Assembly (NCBI GenBank): GCA_963971425.1
Contig: OZ020516.1
Span: forward strand, 13,566,593 to 13,630,592
From: Bryoerythrophyllum caledonicum
Lineage: Eukaryota; Streptophyta; Bryopsida; Pottiales; Pottiaceae
Direction: 5' to 3'
DNA: 64,000 nt
The notes beneath the pieces are model-generated. The model did not search any database, was not told the origin of the DNA, and saw only the letters and a list, made by a program, of their open reading frames with translations. Numbering within the stretch: position 1 is the stretch's first letter; each line of letters starts with the position of its first letter. Made by a program: the position numbers and the translations under genes. Positions 42,671 to 53,981 of the stretch are shown here, piece after piece.

Positions 42671-42868
42671 AACAACCCAATGACCCATTGGAGGCTACAA
42701 TATTCTACATGTATGGTGTTGTATTTGAACATGATAAGATTCACATATTGAAATGACCTCCAAATGAAAGTCGTTACTTGAAGAATCTTCATTCCAAATG
42801 TGTAAATCTTGCTAAAATTTCATACATTTTTTTGTATTTTACAGAGTAAGATACATGACCATATATAT

Positions 42869-43153
42869 TGTTAAAGTAAAAGTCAACTTAGAAACAATCA
42901 GTAGTTTCTATATCCGCATAAGGTAAAAGGAACTTATGTTTCTAAATCCACTCAAAGTAAAGTGAGCTTGTAGTTTACTTTACCTTCTATGGTGGGAGGA
43001 AAGTATATAAGGCAACTCTCCCACCGAGGTGAAGACACTTCTCCATAGCTAATATATTCCAAATATATTTATATTATTTCTCTCTCTCTTATATTTTGGT
43101 TTCCCCAGAGTCTGTAGCTCTGTTTCCTTACAGTATATAGCTCCATCTTAACA
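42869..43153 (+). repeat. Left LTR of the Copia element
   Basis: Bounded by TGTTAAAG and CTTAACA. Contains a TATATAA box at 43014-43020. Confidence 0.9.
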
Positions 43154-46100
43154 CGTTATCAGCACGAAGCTCTATATTTTACATCCCTTCCTTGTTCCTA
43201 TTTTACTTTACTTCTTATCATGGCTACACCTGCACCAAAGAGGGCCAAGGACAACAAGGAACAAGTGCAACCTCTCTTATTTGAAGCTTTGGAGGCAGAT
43301 GGAAGCAACTACATGCAATGGAGCATCTATGTGAAGGCATTTTTTTCCGCGGAGTTGTTGGAGGGCACTTTGCAGTTGGAGACACTGGAGAATCTCCATC
43401 ACCTTTGAAGTGGAAGGCACTCCTCATCTAGTTGAGGCTCTTGGACATCTCCCTCCGCCAGTAGTACATCCAAGTAGACAACCCATACAACCTATGGCAA
43501 CAATTGGAGGTCAGGTTCCATTATGAGAAGACTATCTTTCTCCCTCAAGCTCGGAGTGAATGGATTCATCTCAGGGTGATGGACTTCCCTGACCTCTTGA
43601 CTTTCAACGCGGAGCTTCATTGCATCACAACCCAGTTACGACTTTGTGGGGAGAAGATTGAAGAGCAAGAACTCAAAGATAAGACTATCTACGTTTCCCC
43701 ATGTTTCTGCTATTTTAGCTCAACAGTACTACAATATGAAATTCACGTCTCATTCCAAGTTAATGTCTCAACTCTTGCTTGCTGAGAAGCGATCACTACT
43801 TCTATTGAAGAATGCGGAGTCCAACCCTATCAAGGAGACACACACTGTGGAGATGGCGGCACGAAAACCACGTGGCAAGGGGAAGCCGCAATCAAAGCAG
43901 CCTCAACACTCTTCCTCAAAATCCAAAGATAAGTCATCTGGAAAACCTGACTTTGGAAATTCTAAGATTGATAAGTCTAAGTCACAACGTGAGACTCGTG
44001 ATTGCCTTAAATGTAGTGGAACTGGACATCTAGCTAAGGATTGTAGAACTTCAAATACTGTGTAAAATTGTATCAGGAGTTGCAACAGCTTAAGTCCAGG
44101 GATAGGCAACCTCATACACTTGATGTTTCATCTCTCGATAGTGTAGATCCCAAAAATTATATGGTGTGCATGGATGAGTCCGAGGTATAATGTGATGTTG
44201 CTTTGTTGGACATCGCCACCACTAATACGATCTTGCGAGATCCGAAGTACTTCAATTTTTCCAGCAAGCTGAAGCCTGGCAAACATGTGATGTTATCACA
44301 ATTGCTGGAAGACGGAATTTACAATTTTGTGAGGGCCAAGCAACCGTAGTGTTGCCTGGGGGACCCCCCCTCAAGTGTACACATGCGATGTACTCTCCCA
44401 ATGCTCCCCAGAGTCTGATCAGCTACCGGGATCTTAGAGCTAATGGGATCCAGCTCCACACTACAGTAAAGGATGGTGAAGAAGCCTTAGAGCATAGGCA
44501 AGGGACTCAGTCCCTTGTCATCGCACATGCGGGAGCCAATGGCTTATATGGACTGAAGATTTCAAGTATCGCTGATGACAGTCCATCCACAAGTAAACAT
44601 CCCAGGGGATCTGTTTTCTCTATGATTTCTCCAACCAAAGTTGGACTCTGGCATGATAGGCTTGGGCACCTCGGGACCACGATGTTTCGGCGCATGCTAC
44701 CTATACACACATGACATGAAGTCTGCCTGAGTGATGCCAACAAGGTGGATGACTGTGTTGCTTGTTCTCAAGGAAAGCTTATCTAGAGGCCATCACGGTG
44801 GAAACTACCAACGGAGCTTCCACCAAGACTACAAAGACTACAAGGTGATGTCTGCGGACCTATCAATCCTCCATCAGGGCCCTTCAAGTACTTTTTAGTC
44901 CTTGTTGATGCTTCTGGGACGCATTTTAAGGTCACACTCCTGAGTACTAGGAACATGGTTTTTGCAAAGCAATTAGCCATGCTAATTAAGTTCCATACTC
45001 ATTATCTTGATAGTCCTGCGAAAAGTCTAAGAATGGACAACGCTAAGGAGTTCAGTTCTCATAAGTTTGAGGAATATTGTGTAGCATCAGGTATTTCCTT
45101 GACTTATTCCGTTCCTTATGAGCATTCTCAAAATGATCTAGCTGAAGCTTTCATCAAGAAGATTCAGCTTATTACACGACCCCTTTTTATACATGCCAAA
45201 CTTCCTTCTAGCTTTTGGAATCATGCAGTACTCCATGCAGTACTCCATGCAGCTACTTTGCTTAGGTTACGTCCTACTTTACTCAATGATCATTCTCCTT
45301 TAGAGCTAGCATCATGACAAGTTCATAATGTTGTTCATTTGAGAACCTTTGGGTGTTGTGTATGAGTCCCCGTAGCAGAGCCTCAAAGGAAGAAGGTTGG
45401 TATTCACCGTCTAGAAGGTATATATATAGGTTTTGATTCCTTCAGTATCATTCGCTATGTCATTCCCTCAATCGGTACTCTTCAAAGAGCCCGATTTCAA
45501 AACTGTCAGTTTGAGGAAACACAGTTTCCCTCCATAGCAACCCCTAAATCTAGTCCCGGTTTAGAGTTCTGGGCTCTAGAGACCTTTACTCTGAACCCTG
45601 ATCCTTGAACTACCCTTGCTGATTCAGAAATTTCTAAGCTTCTAGAGCTCAAATCCCTTGCTGAAAAATTGCCTGATGGTTTCAACAATACCCCTAGGGT
45701 GACTAGCAATCCACTTCCTAATATTGGTCCTTCACTGGTCACTATCAAGCCTCAGAAGCATAGCATTGACCCAATCCTACCTTCCCCCAAAGTGCCCCGA
45801 ACCAACCCTCTCAGTCTTCATAGTGATCTCTTGTCTCCTCCTGACTCTGATAAATCCTTCATTTGTATCCCAGTTGAATCTAACTTTGTGCTCACCTTTG
45901 TCACCCGGATTACTACCTCTGCTTCTGATCTTGTGACACTAGATGAAGCCAAAGCAAGTTCTGACTGGCCCCAATGGTTAGAAGCTTTGAAAGCTGAGTA
46001 TTCTTCTCTTAGGAAGCATAGTGTCTTTGGTCCCTTAGTCACTAACCTCCCTTCTAAGCCTATAGGTTTCGAACTCATATTTTCTAAAAAACGAAATGCT

Positions 46101-47633
46101 CAAGGGCATGTCGTTCGGTAAAAAGTCCGGTTGGTAGCCTAGGGATTCACTCAAAGACCCGGAGTGGATTATAACTTCACCTACTCCCCTGTTATGGACT
46201 CAGGCACGTTTCGATATTTGTTAGGTATGGCTGTACAATACTCTTTAGATACTGAGCTCCTTGATGTTGTTACTGCCTACCTTTATGGTCCACTAGATGC
46301 TATTATACACATTGGACCTCCGCTTGATTTCCTCTCGGAGATCCCTCTAAAGGATACTCAGGGATCCTATTATGGACTCAAACTCCAGAAAGCTCTCTAT
46401 GGTCTCAAACAAGCCGGTAGGATGTGGTATAAGCACTTACGTGACTTCTTGCTTCATCACAAGTTCCAACATGATCAGTCTCTACCTTGTCTCTTCACTT
46501 TGAAGGAGGCTACCGGTTTTGTTATTATTGCAGTGTATGTCGATGACCTTAACCTTGTAGGCACCCCAGACACTTGTAAGCATGCTATGAGTTTACTCAA
46601 GACCCAATTTGAGATGAAGTTGCTAGGCAAGACTACTTTTTGCCTAGGACTCCAAGTGGCTTATTTGCTTGATGGAAGTATCTTTCTCCATCAAAGCACT
46701 TATACTCAAACCTTGTTGAAAAGGTTCAATATGGACCAAGCTAGTCCACTTTCCGCCGCCATGATGTGGCGAAGTAGAACACTTGATGATCCCTACCGTC
46801 CTTGCGAGGAAGAGGAGGAGTTATATGACAAGAACAAGTACCTCGCAGCCGTAGGAGCTCTTTTGTACTTGTCTACATATACGCGCTCGGATATTTCCTT
46901 TGCAATAAGTGTACTTGCCAGGCACAGCCAGAAGCCCGGAGTGTGTCACTGGAATGGAGTGAAGCAACTACTCCGATACGTCAGAGGCACAAAAGACTTG
47001 GAGCTACACTACACCAAGGATGGAACCCCAGAAATCACTGGGTATGCTGATGCTGGTTTCAAGTCTCATGAAGATTCTGGAAAGTCCTAGACCGGCAACA
47101 TCTTCCTCAAAAATGACGCACCAATCTCATGGAAGTCTGTGAAGCAAATCGTCACAGCCACTTCTGCCAACCATTCGGAGCTGATTGCATTTCATGAAGC
47201 CACGAGGGAGGCAATTTGGCTACGCAACATGCACAAGGTAATCATGGAGCAATGTGGGCTTATCCGAGACAACAAACCAACTATCATCTTTTAAGACAAT
47301 GCTGCATGCGTTGCACAAGTAGGAGCCGGTTTCATCAAAACTGACTGAGTCAAGCATATCAGCCCTCAGCTATTTGGATTCACTCAAGATCTTATACAAG
47401 GTGGATAAATTAAGGTAAAGAAGATTGATTCAACCCAAAATATAGCTGATATGTTGACTAAAGCTCTCCCAACCTATACACATAGAAGGTTAGCACAGAA
47501 GGCTGGGATGAGGTTGCTTCATGAATTAAATCCTTGATAAGTTATACTCTTTTCTAGATCTATGGATTTTTCCTACTTTAGGTTTTTGCCATGGAAATAG
47601 TTTTTAATGAGGCAACTTTAGATCAAGAAGGAG

Positions 47634-47913
47634 TGTTAAAGTAAAAGTCAACTTAGAAACGATCAATAGTTTCTACATCCGCATAAGGTGAAAGGAACTT
47701 ATGTTTCTACATCCACTCAAAGTAAAGTGAGCTTGTAGTTTACTTTACCTTCTATGGTGGGAGGAAAGTATATAAGGCAACTCTCCCACCGAGGTGAAGA
47801 CACTTCTCCATAGCTAATATATTCCAAATATATTTCTGTTATTTGCTCTCTCTCTTATATTTTGGTTTTCCCAGAGTCTCTGTTTCCTTACAGCATATAG
47901 CTCCATCTTAACA
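47634..47913 (+). repeat. Right LTR of the Copia element
   Basis: Same ends as the left LTR and about 96 per cent alike by eye. Preceded by the purine run AGAAGGAG. Confidence 0.9.
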
Positions 47914-48201
47914 TATACAATTCCCAACTATAATTTAAGAGTTATCTCTTAAATGACCTATGGGAATCGTACATATGGTCACATATTTCACTCTATAGAA
48001 TACGAAAAACGGTATGAAATTTTAGCAAGACTTACACCTTTGGATTGAAGATTCTTCAAGTAACGTCTTTCATTCGGAGGTCATTTCAAAATGTGAACCT
48101 TATCATGTTCAAATACAACACCATACATGAAGAATAGCGCAAAAGAAAGAGTGCATTCGCAGAGGAGAGCTCGCAATTGAGGTGGACTCCTCGCACGATT
48201 C

Positions 48202-49295
48202 ATGGCGGCGAGCGACGCCGCGGGCTCGAGCGGCAGGCCGCCGAGGTGCGAGAGCGTCACAATCCTCAACTCGCAGGGCCTGCAGCTCGCCGGCGACCTC
48301 GTCGACACGGGCGCTGGCAGAGAGCTCTGCATTTTGAGCCACGGCTTCCGCTCCTCGCGCGGCGACCGCACGCTGATCACGCTCTCCCGGGCGCTCGCGG
48401 CCGCGGGGCTCAGCACCTTCCGCTTCGACTTCACGGGCAACGGCGGCAGCGAGGGCGCGTTCGCGTACGGGAGCTACTGGCGCGAGGCCGAGGATCTCCG
48501 CTCGGTCGTGAATTACTGGCGCTTCCGCGGCTGGCAGGTCGTTGCTCTCATCGGACACAGCAAAGGCGGCAATGCCGTCGTGCTGTATGCGTCCAAGTAC
48601 GGCGATGTTGCGAGGATCGTTAATGTCAGCGGACGCTTCGACTTGAGTAAAGGTATCGCTTAGGGTTTGATGTTGATTCTTTTCATGAGAGCTTTGAGAT
48701 CGCGTTTGGAAAGTGTTCCCGACGAGAGCTTTGAGATCCTGTTTAGTTTTTTGCGAGATTAGGATTTCAATTCTCTTGATGTCAATTTTGATCTCCGCTT
48801 TTTTTCCATCACGGCACGATGAGATTGCGATCTTCTTTTGGTTGCTGACGAGAGGTTTGGGTTTCTGTTGTTGAGTTTTTGCGAGAGTTTTGAATTTGAG
48901 TGTTGGCTTGTGTAGGTATCAACATGCGGCTGGGAGGGAGGAAGGGGCTGAAGAAGCTGGAAGAGCAGGGGTTCCTGGACGTCTATGACAAGTCTTCCGG
49001 GAAATTCGAGTTTCGTGTTGTGACGAGCGATGTGGAGGAGAGGTTAGCGACGGACATGCACAAGGCCTGCCTTGAGATTCCTCAGTGTTGCAGGGTGCTG
49101 AATGTCCATGGCGCAGTGGACGAGATTGTGCCAGTGCAAGAGGCTTATGAGTTCGACAAGAGGATGCGGAACAGCACGGTGCAAATCGTTGATGGAGCTG
49201 ATCATAATTTCCAGTTGAAGCAGGAAGAGATTGCGAGGCTGGTTGTAGAGTTCGTCCGATCTAGTCCTAAGCAACCTCTTCGTGCTGCTCTATGA
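48202..49295 (+). CDS. Alpha/beta hydrolase (serine esterase/aminopeptidase S33-like)
   Basis: Two exons: 48202-48652 and 48916-49295, with donor AAG|GTATCG and acceptor TGTAG|GT, phase 1, giving 276 residues. An oxyanion-type HGF motif (LCILSHGFRSSRGD) near residue 39 is followed by the nucleophile elbow GHSKGG with Ser 120. Asp 219 in GAVDEIVP and His 247 in GADHNF complete a catalytic triad. The domain is a compact alpha/beta hydrolase without lid extensions or targeting signal, so a cytosolic location is likely. Its substrate cannot be told from the sequence. Exon 1 is very GC-rich. A fold-back transposon ends only about 65 bp before the ATG, so the promoter or leader lies in or beside it. 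The 3' coding end is duplicated downstream. Confidence 0.85.
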
Positions 49296-49480
49296 TACGA
49301 GGATCTGGCAATTGTTATCCCGTGAGCAGCTGTATTTGTACACTATCATAATTTCCAGGTGAAGCAGGAGGAGACTGCGAGGCTGGTTGCAGAGTTCGTC
49401 CGATGTAGTCCCAAGCAACCGAGTGCTCTTTCGCTGTTATTCAGCGAGAATCTGTGTTTGTACACCATCATTCAGTATCA
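49203..49480 (+). repeat. Tandem duplication of the hydrolase gene's 3' end
   Basis: CATAATTTCCAG(T/G)TGAAGCAGG at 49203 recurs at 49347. It is followed in both by GCGAGGCTGGTTG(T/C)AGAGTTCG and TCCGAT(C/G)TAGTCC(T/C)AAGCAACC, then GTTTGTACAC(T/C)ATCAT. The period is about 144 bp. The second copy is beyond the stop codon. Confidence 0.8.
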
Positions 49481-49559
49481 TATTTTCACTCCTGCTGCTG
49501 TGTTTCTCGACACAGAATCTGGTCCTGCAGCGCAGAGGTTGCACTCTTTCCACAAGTCT

Positions 49560-50104
49560 CAGGCTTTGAATTAACTGTAAAGGATTTCAGTGAGACTTGG
49601 TCACCAAAGTAACTCCTCAGAGAAAGATACCAAGCATATGCTCAGCATTCTTTTCATCAGAACCTTGTTCTTCTCGTTACTAAGTTATTCAAAACTCTAC
49701 TACTTAGCAGGAGAAAACTTATGGAATGTCAGAAATGGAGAGCGAGCTTACGAGGGATGACGAAGAGAGCGTGACTTTAGTGGACAGCAACGTCGGATAT
49801 CAACCAAATATCAACCAACGCTGGCGGAGAAAGATCTATAGAAAAAGGAAGGAAGGATGAACCAGGGGCGTTCCGCAGAAGGAGGGTGGGTGGAGAGGAC
49901 GCCATTTTTCAAAGGTGAGGGAAGGAAAGCGAGGAAGCTTGACTGGAGCTCGAGAATGAAGCAGTTTTGAGGGAGTGTGAGAGTGCAGATGGGGTGACTC
50001 TCCTCTCGTCACAACCTACCAGTTTGGTGTGAAATCTGGTGGAGCTTGAACTGGGTTGTGGCAGCTCATGTTTTCAAGGGTTTAACGGTTGCAGGGATTA
50101 GAGA
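49560..50104. other. Short intergenic region upstream of G6PDH
   Basis: It holds the 3' flank of the hydrolase and the presumed promoter and leader of the next gene. Purine-rich at 49720-49990. No separate gene or clear motif is seen. Confidence 0.35.
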
Positions 50105-53100
50105 ATGGAGCACGCCACTATGGCTATGAGTTCCAGCTCCTGGAGCGCGCAGGTGGGTTCGTCGCGATTGTCGTCGCGTGTGTACACTGCCATGCCGCCG
50201 GCCTCCTCGGTTTCCATGGTGCGGAGGAGCTCCCAGGGACGCAATTCGTGTGTTGTGCGTGCAACAGTGACAGGTAGTGGCAAGGGAAAGAGTTTTGCTC
50301 CGAAGGGTTAGGGTTCAGTTGGGTATGGGCGTTGGTGAATTCCCCGCTTTTCCTAAAGTTTTGTGAATGTTTACAGGGGGCAAGTCGGTTCAACCTTCTC
50401 AGGTGTCGATGAACGGTGGCTCGCCCAAGCCTGCGGTGTCAATAGACGACGAGTCGCCGAAATCTGTTGCTTCGGAGAATGGTGGTGGAGTGGCCACTGA
50501 GACCACCGTTAGTATCACCGTTGTAGGAGCGTCGGGAGACTTGGCGAAGAAGAAAATCTTCCCGGCTTTGTTTGCTCTTTACTACGAGGGCTGCTTGCCC
50601 AAGGTTTGTCTGCTCGTTTAATCTGGGCGTGGATTCGTCAGCAACGTTGCAGTGTTAGGTGACGATTTCAATGGGATTTCTGCCATTTTTGTTTGAGATG
50701 GACCGAGGTTTTCAACGTTTGAATAAGCTCTCTCCTCCTGACGACTGAATATGGAAATTTTGCAGCATTTCACTATTTTTGGTTTCGCTCGTAGCAAAAT
50801 GACGGATGAGTCGTTGCGAGAGATGATATCGGGAACTCTCACCTGTCGGATCGATCAAAGGTAAGTTACTCAGATGTTTATCATTTAGATGCCTCCGAGT
50901 CACTCTTGAAGATGCCTGAAGGTTGTATTCTACATTCTTACGGGCAGGCTCAAAATACGGTCAGGCATATCTTGTTGACTGATATTCTAAAATTGCTTGC
51001 AGAGAAAATTGTGGTGATAAGCAAGAAGAGTTTTTGAAACGGTGTTTCTATCATCCTGGTCAGTACAAATCTGAGGAGGCCTTTGGGGAGCTTTCCGAGA
51101 AACTGCACCAACATGAGGTTTGTGCTTCAATTAGTAGTGCAAGCATCGGTTTGTTTTCCCTATTCTGCTGGTCTAATTGATAATGAGGCTCAGCTGTTGA
51201 TTTGTGCAAAGTAAGCTAAAACTTAACCCCCAGTTGTGTTAGAATTTTAGATGGGGACTCTTCGAGTGTCTTATTGAAGTGGTAGGGGCGGGCTTTTGTT
51301 GCAGGGGAACAGGGTCGCAAACCGGTTATTCTATCTTTCTATCCCTCCTGATGTTTTTGTGGATGCTGCCCGCTGTTCAAGTCTTGCTGCTTCCTCAGCA
51401 AACGGTTGGACACGCGTTATTGTGGAGAAGCCATTTGGCCGGGACTCAGAGTCTTCTGCGGAGCTCACACGGGGTTTGAAGTCATACTTAAAGGAAGACC
51501 AGATTTATCGGTTAGTGTCTGCACATTTGTCCAAATTCATGTTCCTGATCATGATAGCCATAATATGTTTTTTTTCGATAGCCTTTCAAATCTCTTGAAT
51601 ATTCTTCTGATGCTCAGGTTCTTACGATTAATTTTACTTCGTGCAGAATTGACCACTACCTAGGAAAGGAGTTAGTGGAGAATCTATCAGTGTTGCGGTT
51701 CTCAAATCTTGTTTTCGAGCCCTTGTGGTCGCGGCAATACATCAGAAATGTGCAACTAATCTTCTCTGAAGACTTCGGAACAGAAGGACGTGGGGGGTGA
51801 GACTCTTGGATTAAACTTGGGAATCATTGTCTGCCCTGGTCCCGAAAACATGGCTGACTGTCGCTGAGAAAATGACATCCGCTCTTTCCTTATATTTTAT
51901 CCACAAACACGAGTGTTGAGGTTGATCAGTCGGTGGTCTCACATTTGTTTCCTCGTACTTGTTATCTTGTGTTTTAATTTTCTTTTTGGACATTTTTGAG
52001 ACTCAACTCTGGTGAGCATGCAGGTATTTTGACAACTATGGTATTATCCGAGACATTATGCAGAATCACCTTCTTCAGATTTTGGCACTATTTGCTATGG
52101 AGCCACCCGTGAGCTTGGATGCTGAAGACATTCGAAACGAAAAAGTGAGTGGAGGTGTTTGGCTATTGGATTGGAATGGATGTCATCAAAGAATTGAGGT
52201 GTTGCTAATAATCACCTGCTCATGCCTGGAGTTCAAATACGGACTGATGGAAAGGTACCGGATGATGAGTCATGTGCACTTTTATGAACATTGGTGTCTC
52301 TATGATGCAGGTGAAGGTGCTCAGGTCAATGAGAGTTCTGGACGTGGACAACGTGGTGGTTGGTCAATACAAGGGCCACACCCGGGGAGGAGTCAACTAC
52401 CCTGCCTATATAGACGACAAAACCGTGCCTAAGAACAGCGTCACGCCTACGTTTGCTGCAGCTGCTCTTTTCATTGATAACGCACGTTGGGATGGAGTTC
52501 CGTTTCTCATGAAGGCCGGCAAGGCTCTTCATAAGAAGAAGTGAGGCTCTGAAAAGCTTGATGATGTTTGCGTGTGGGAATGGGAGTAAGAGCTGATAAG
52601 TTCGCAATGGTTGTGGCAGGGCGGAGATCCGAGTGCAATTCAGGCACGTCCCTGGTAATCTTTACAAGCGGAGTTTCGGGACTGATCTCGACCAAGCAAC
52701 GAATGAGTTGGTTATCCGTGTGCAGCCTGATGAAGCCATCTACCTGAAGATCAATAACAAAGTGCCAGGCCTTGGCATGAGACTGGACCGATCAAACTTG
52801 AATTTGCATTACGCTGATCGGTACGCAGACCTTACCCTCATTTCTTAAGTTAGTGACGTTTCAAAGGTCAATAACTTGGTGAGATTCATAGCATTTAGAA
52901 CCAGTACTAGTGACCAATTCTTCTCTGATCGGCTCCTTCATCTATTTCTTCCCTTTGATGGCCACTTGCTTTATTTTCATTAGCCTCTTCCAGTTTGGTC
53001 TACAAGCTCATTCTCCTCTAAGGTTCCTAAATGGAAGGCCGCCCTAACACTCGTTCTAGAATGTTACGTTCGGCCCTCTCTCATTTTCAGTGGCTGCGGT

Positions 53101-53406
53101 GTGTTGTGTTGCCACATGCTGAGATGCTCATCTGATGTTCACAGGTACAACCGGGAAATTCCTGACGCCTATGAACGGCTATTACTGGATGCCATCGAGG
53201 GTGAGCGCCGTCTCTTTATACGAAGTGATGAACTTGACGCTGCATGGGCATTGTTTACTCCTCTATTGAAAGAGTTGGAGAAGCGGAAGTTAAGCCCTGA
53301 GCTTTACCCTTACGGCAGCCGTGGCCCAGTCGGTGCCCATTACTTGGCTGCCAAGTACAATGTGAGATGGGGCGACAATCATGCAGAGACTTCGGACAGT
53401 GCATGA
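50105..53406 (+). CDS. G6PD: Plastid glucose-6-phosphate dehydrogenase (NADP-dependent)
   Basis: Ten exons: 50105-50273, 50377-50603, 50766-50860, 51003-51117, 51305-51510, 51647-51796, 52024-52144, 52311-52540, 52620-52820, 53145-53406. All have GT/AG borders and consistent phase, giving 591 residues. It oxidises glucose 6-phosphate to 6-phosphogluconolactone, the first step of the oxidative pentose phosphate pathway, making NADPH. The Ser/Arg/Ala-rich N-terminus reads as a chloroplast transit peptide. The NADP site [10 protein letters not shown] begins near residue 107, substrate and catalytic motif RIDHYLGKE spans about 271-279, and EKPFGRD is present. Cys 159 (TCRID) and Cys 167 (ENCGD), eight residues apart, match the thioredoxin-regulated pair of plant plastid isoforms, so light-dependent inactivation is expected. 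Full length, no lesion seen. Confidence 0.93.
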
Positions 53407-53981
53407 CACATCAATAAGGTCGACTACTACAAGACTTGCAGTGGAGGAGAAACCCGAAAGATTTGAGCAAAGGTACACGTATTAGTTTTAGGCCCATACA
53501 ATGATCCAAATTGAGTCGAGTGTTAGTAGGGTGATCTCGAATAACAGGTACTGTATACTGATTAAGTGTTGATTATCATTATTCGCCAGTGCAATTGGCT
53601 TCCCATGAACAGAATGGATACGTTGATTTAATCTCTCGCTGATTACAATTTTGGAGCCAATTAGACAGGGATATATATTTGTATATCCGTGGGCTACCTC
53701 GGGTTGTTTCCTATAAATGCACATGTATCCAAATCCTTAGTTACTAATCCAAATTATCATGCAGGGTAACCTTGTCTAAATTATGGAATGGAGCAGTTCA
53801 TGGTGTCTAGCACCATGGTGCGAAAATTCCAATAAGGCTTTGCGTGGGTTTACTACAAAAGGAAGATGTGAACATACTTCTCAGGCCTTCACTTATTTTG
53901 CAGCTGAGGACACTTTGTAACAAGACTACTCAATGTTCACTGGAGAAAAAAATGATCTATTTTCTAGAGAGAGAAACGATA
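53407..53981. other. Intergenic between convergent genes
   Basis: This is the shared 3' flank of G6PDH (+) and the arabinosyltransferase (-). AT-rich, with no further gene, and it presumably contains both polyadenylation regions. Confidence 0.4.

Larger units (their letters stand above)
42869..47913 (+). mobile_element. Ty1/Copia LTR retrotransposon, broken fossil
   Basis: Length about 5.05 kb. Two LTRs of about 285 and 280 bp (42869-43153 and 47634-47913) start TGTTAAAG and end CTTAACA, and each has a TATATAA box. A primer-binding-site-like CGTTATCAGCACGAAG follows the left LTR, and a purine tract precedes the right one. Parts in order: gag with a CCHC knuckle (about 43220-44065), a protease region, integrase (about 44640-45420), reverse transcriptase with YVDD (about 45950-46800) and RNase H (about 46950-47520), the order of Copia elements. 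It is broken, with roughly ten interruptions. The LTRs differ at about ten positions plus one small gap, pointing to a moderate age. Flanks TATAT/TATAC give a 4-of-5 target duplication. Confidence 0.9.
42701..48136. mobile_element. Fold-back repeat (two arms head to head) split by a Copia element
   Basis: The left arm is 42701-42868 plus 47914-47943; the right arm is 47944-48136. Left-arm landmarks (TATTCTACATGTATGGTG, GAACATGATAAGATTC, GAAATGACCTCC, TTGCTAAAATTTCATAC) recur inverted in the right arm (CCATACATGAAGAATA at its end). The centre is ATTTAAGAG-TTAT-CTCTTAAAT. Each arm matches one end of the long-TIR element at 10681, so two such ends lie nose to nose. The right arm stops about 65 bp before the hydrolase ATG. 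Confidence 0.7.

Noticed and set aside
48109-48558. Minus-strand and alternative-frame ORFs over the hydrolase exon 1
   Set aside because: Shadow frames of GC-rich coding DNA. The + frame at 48202 has the complete hydrolase motifs.
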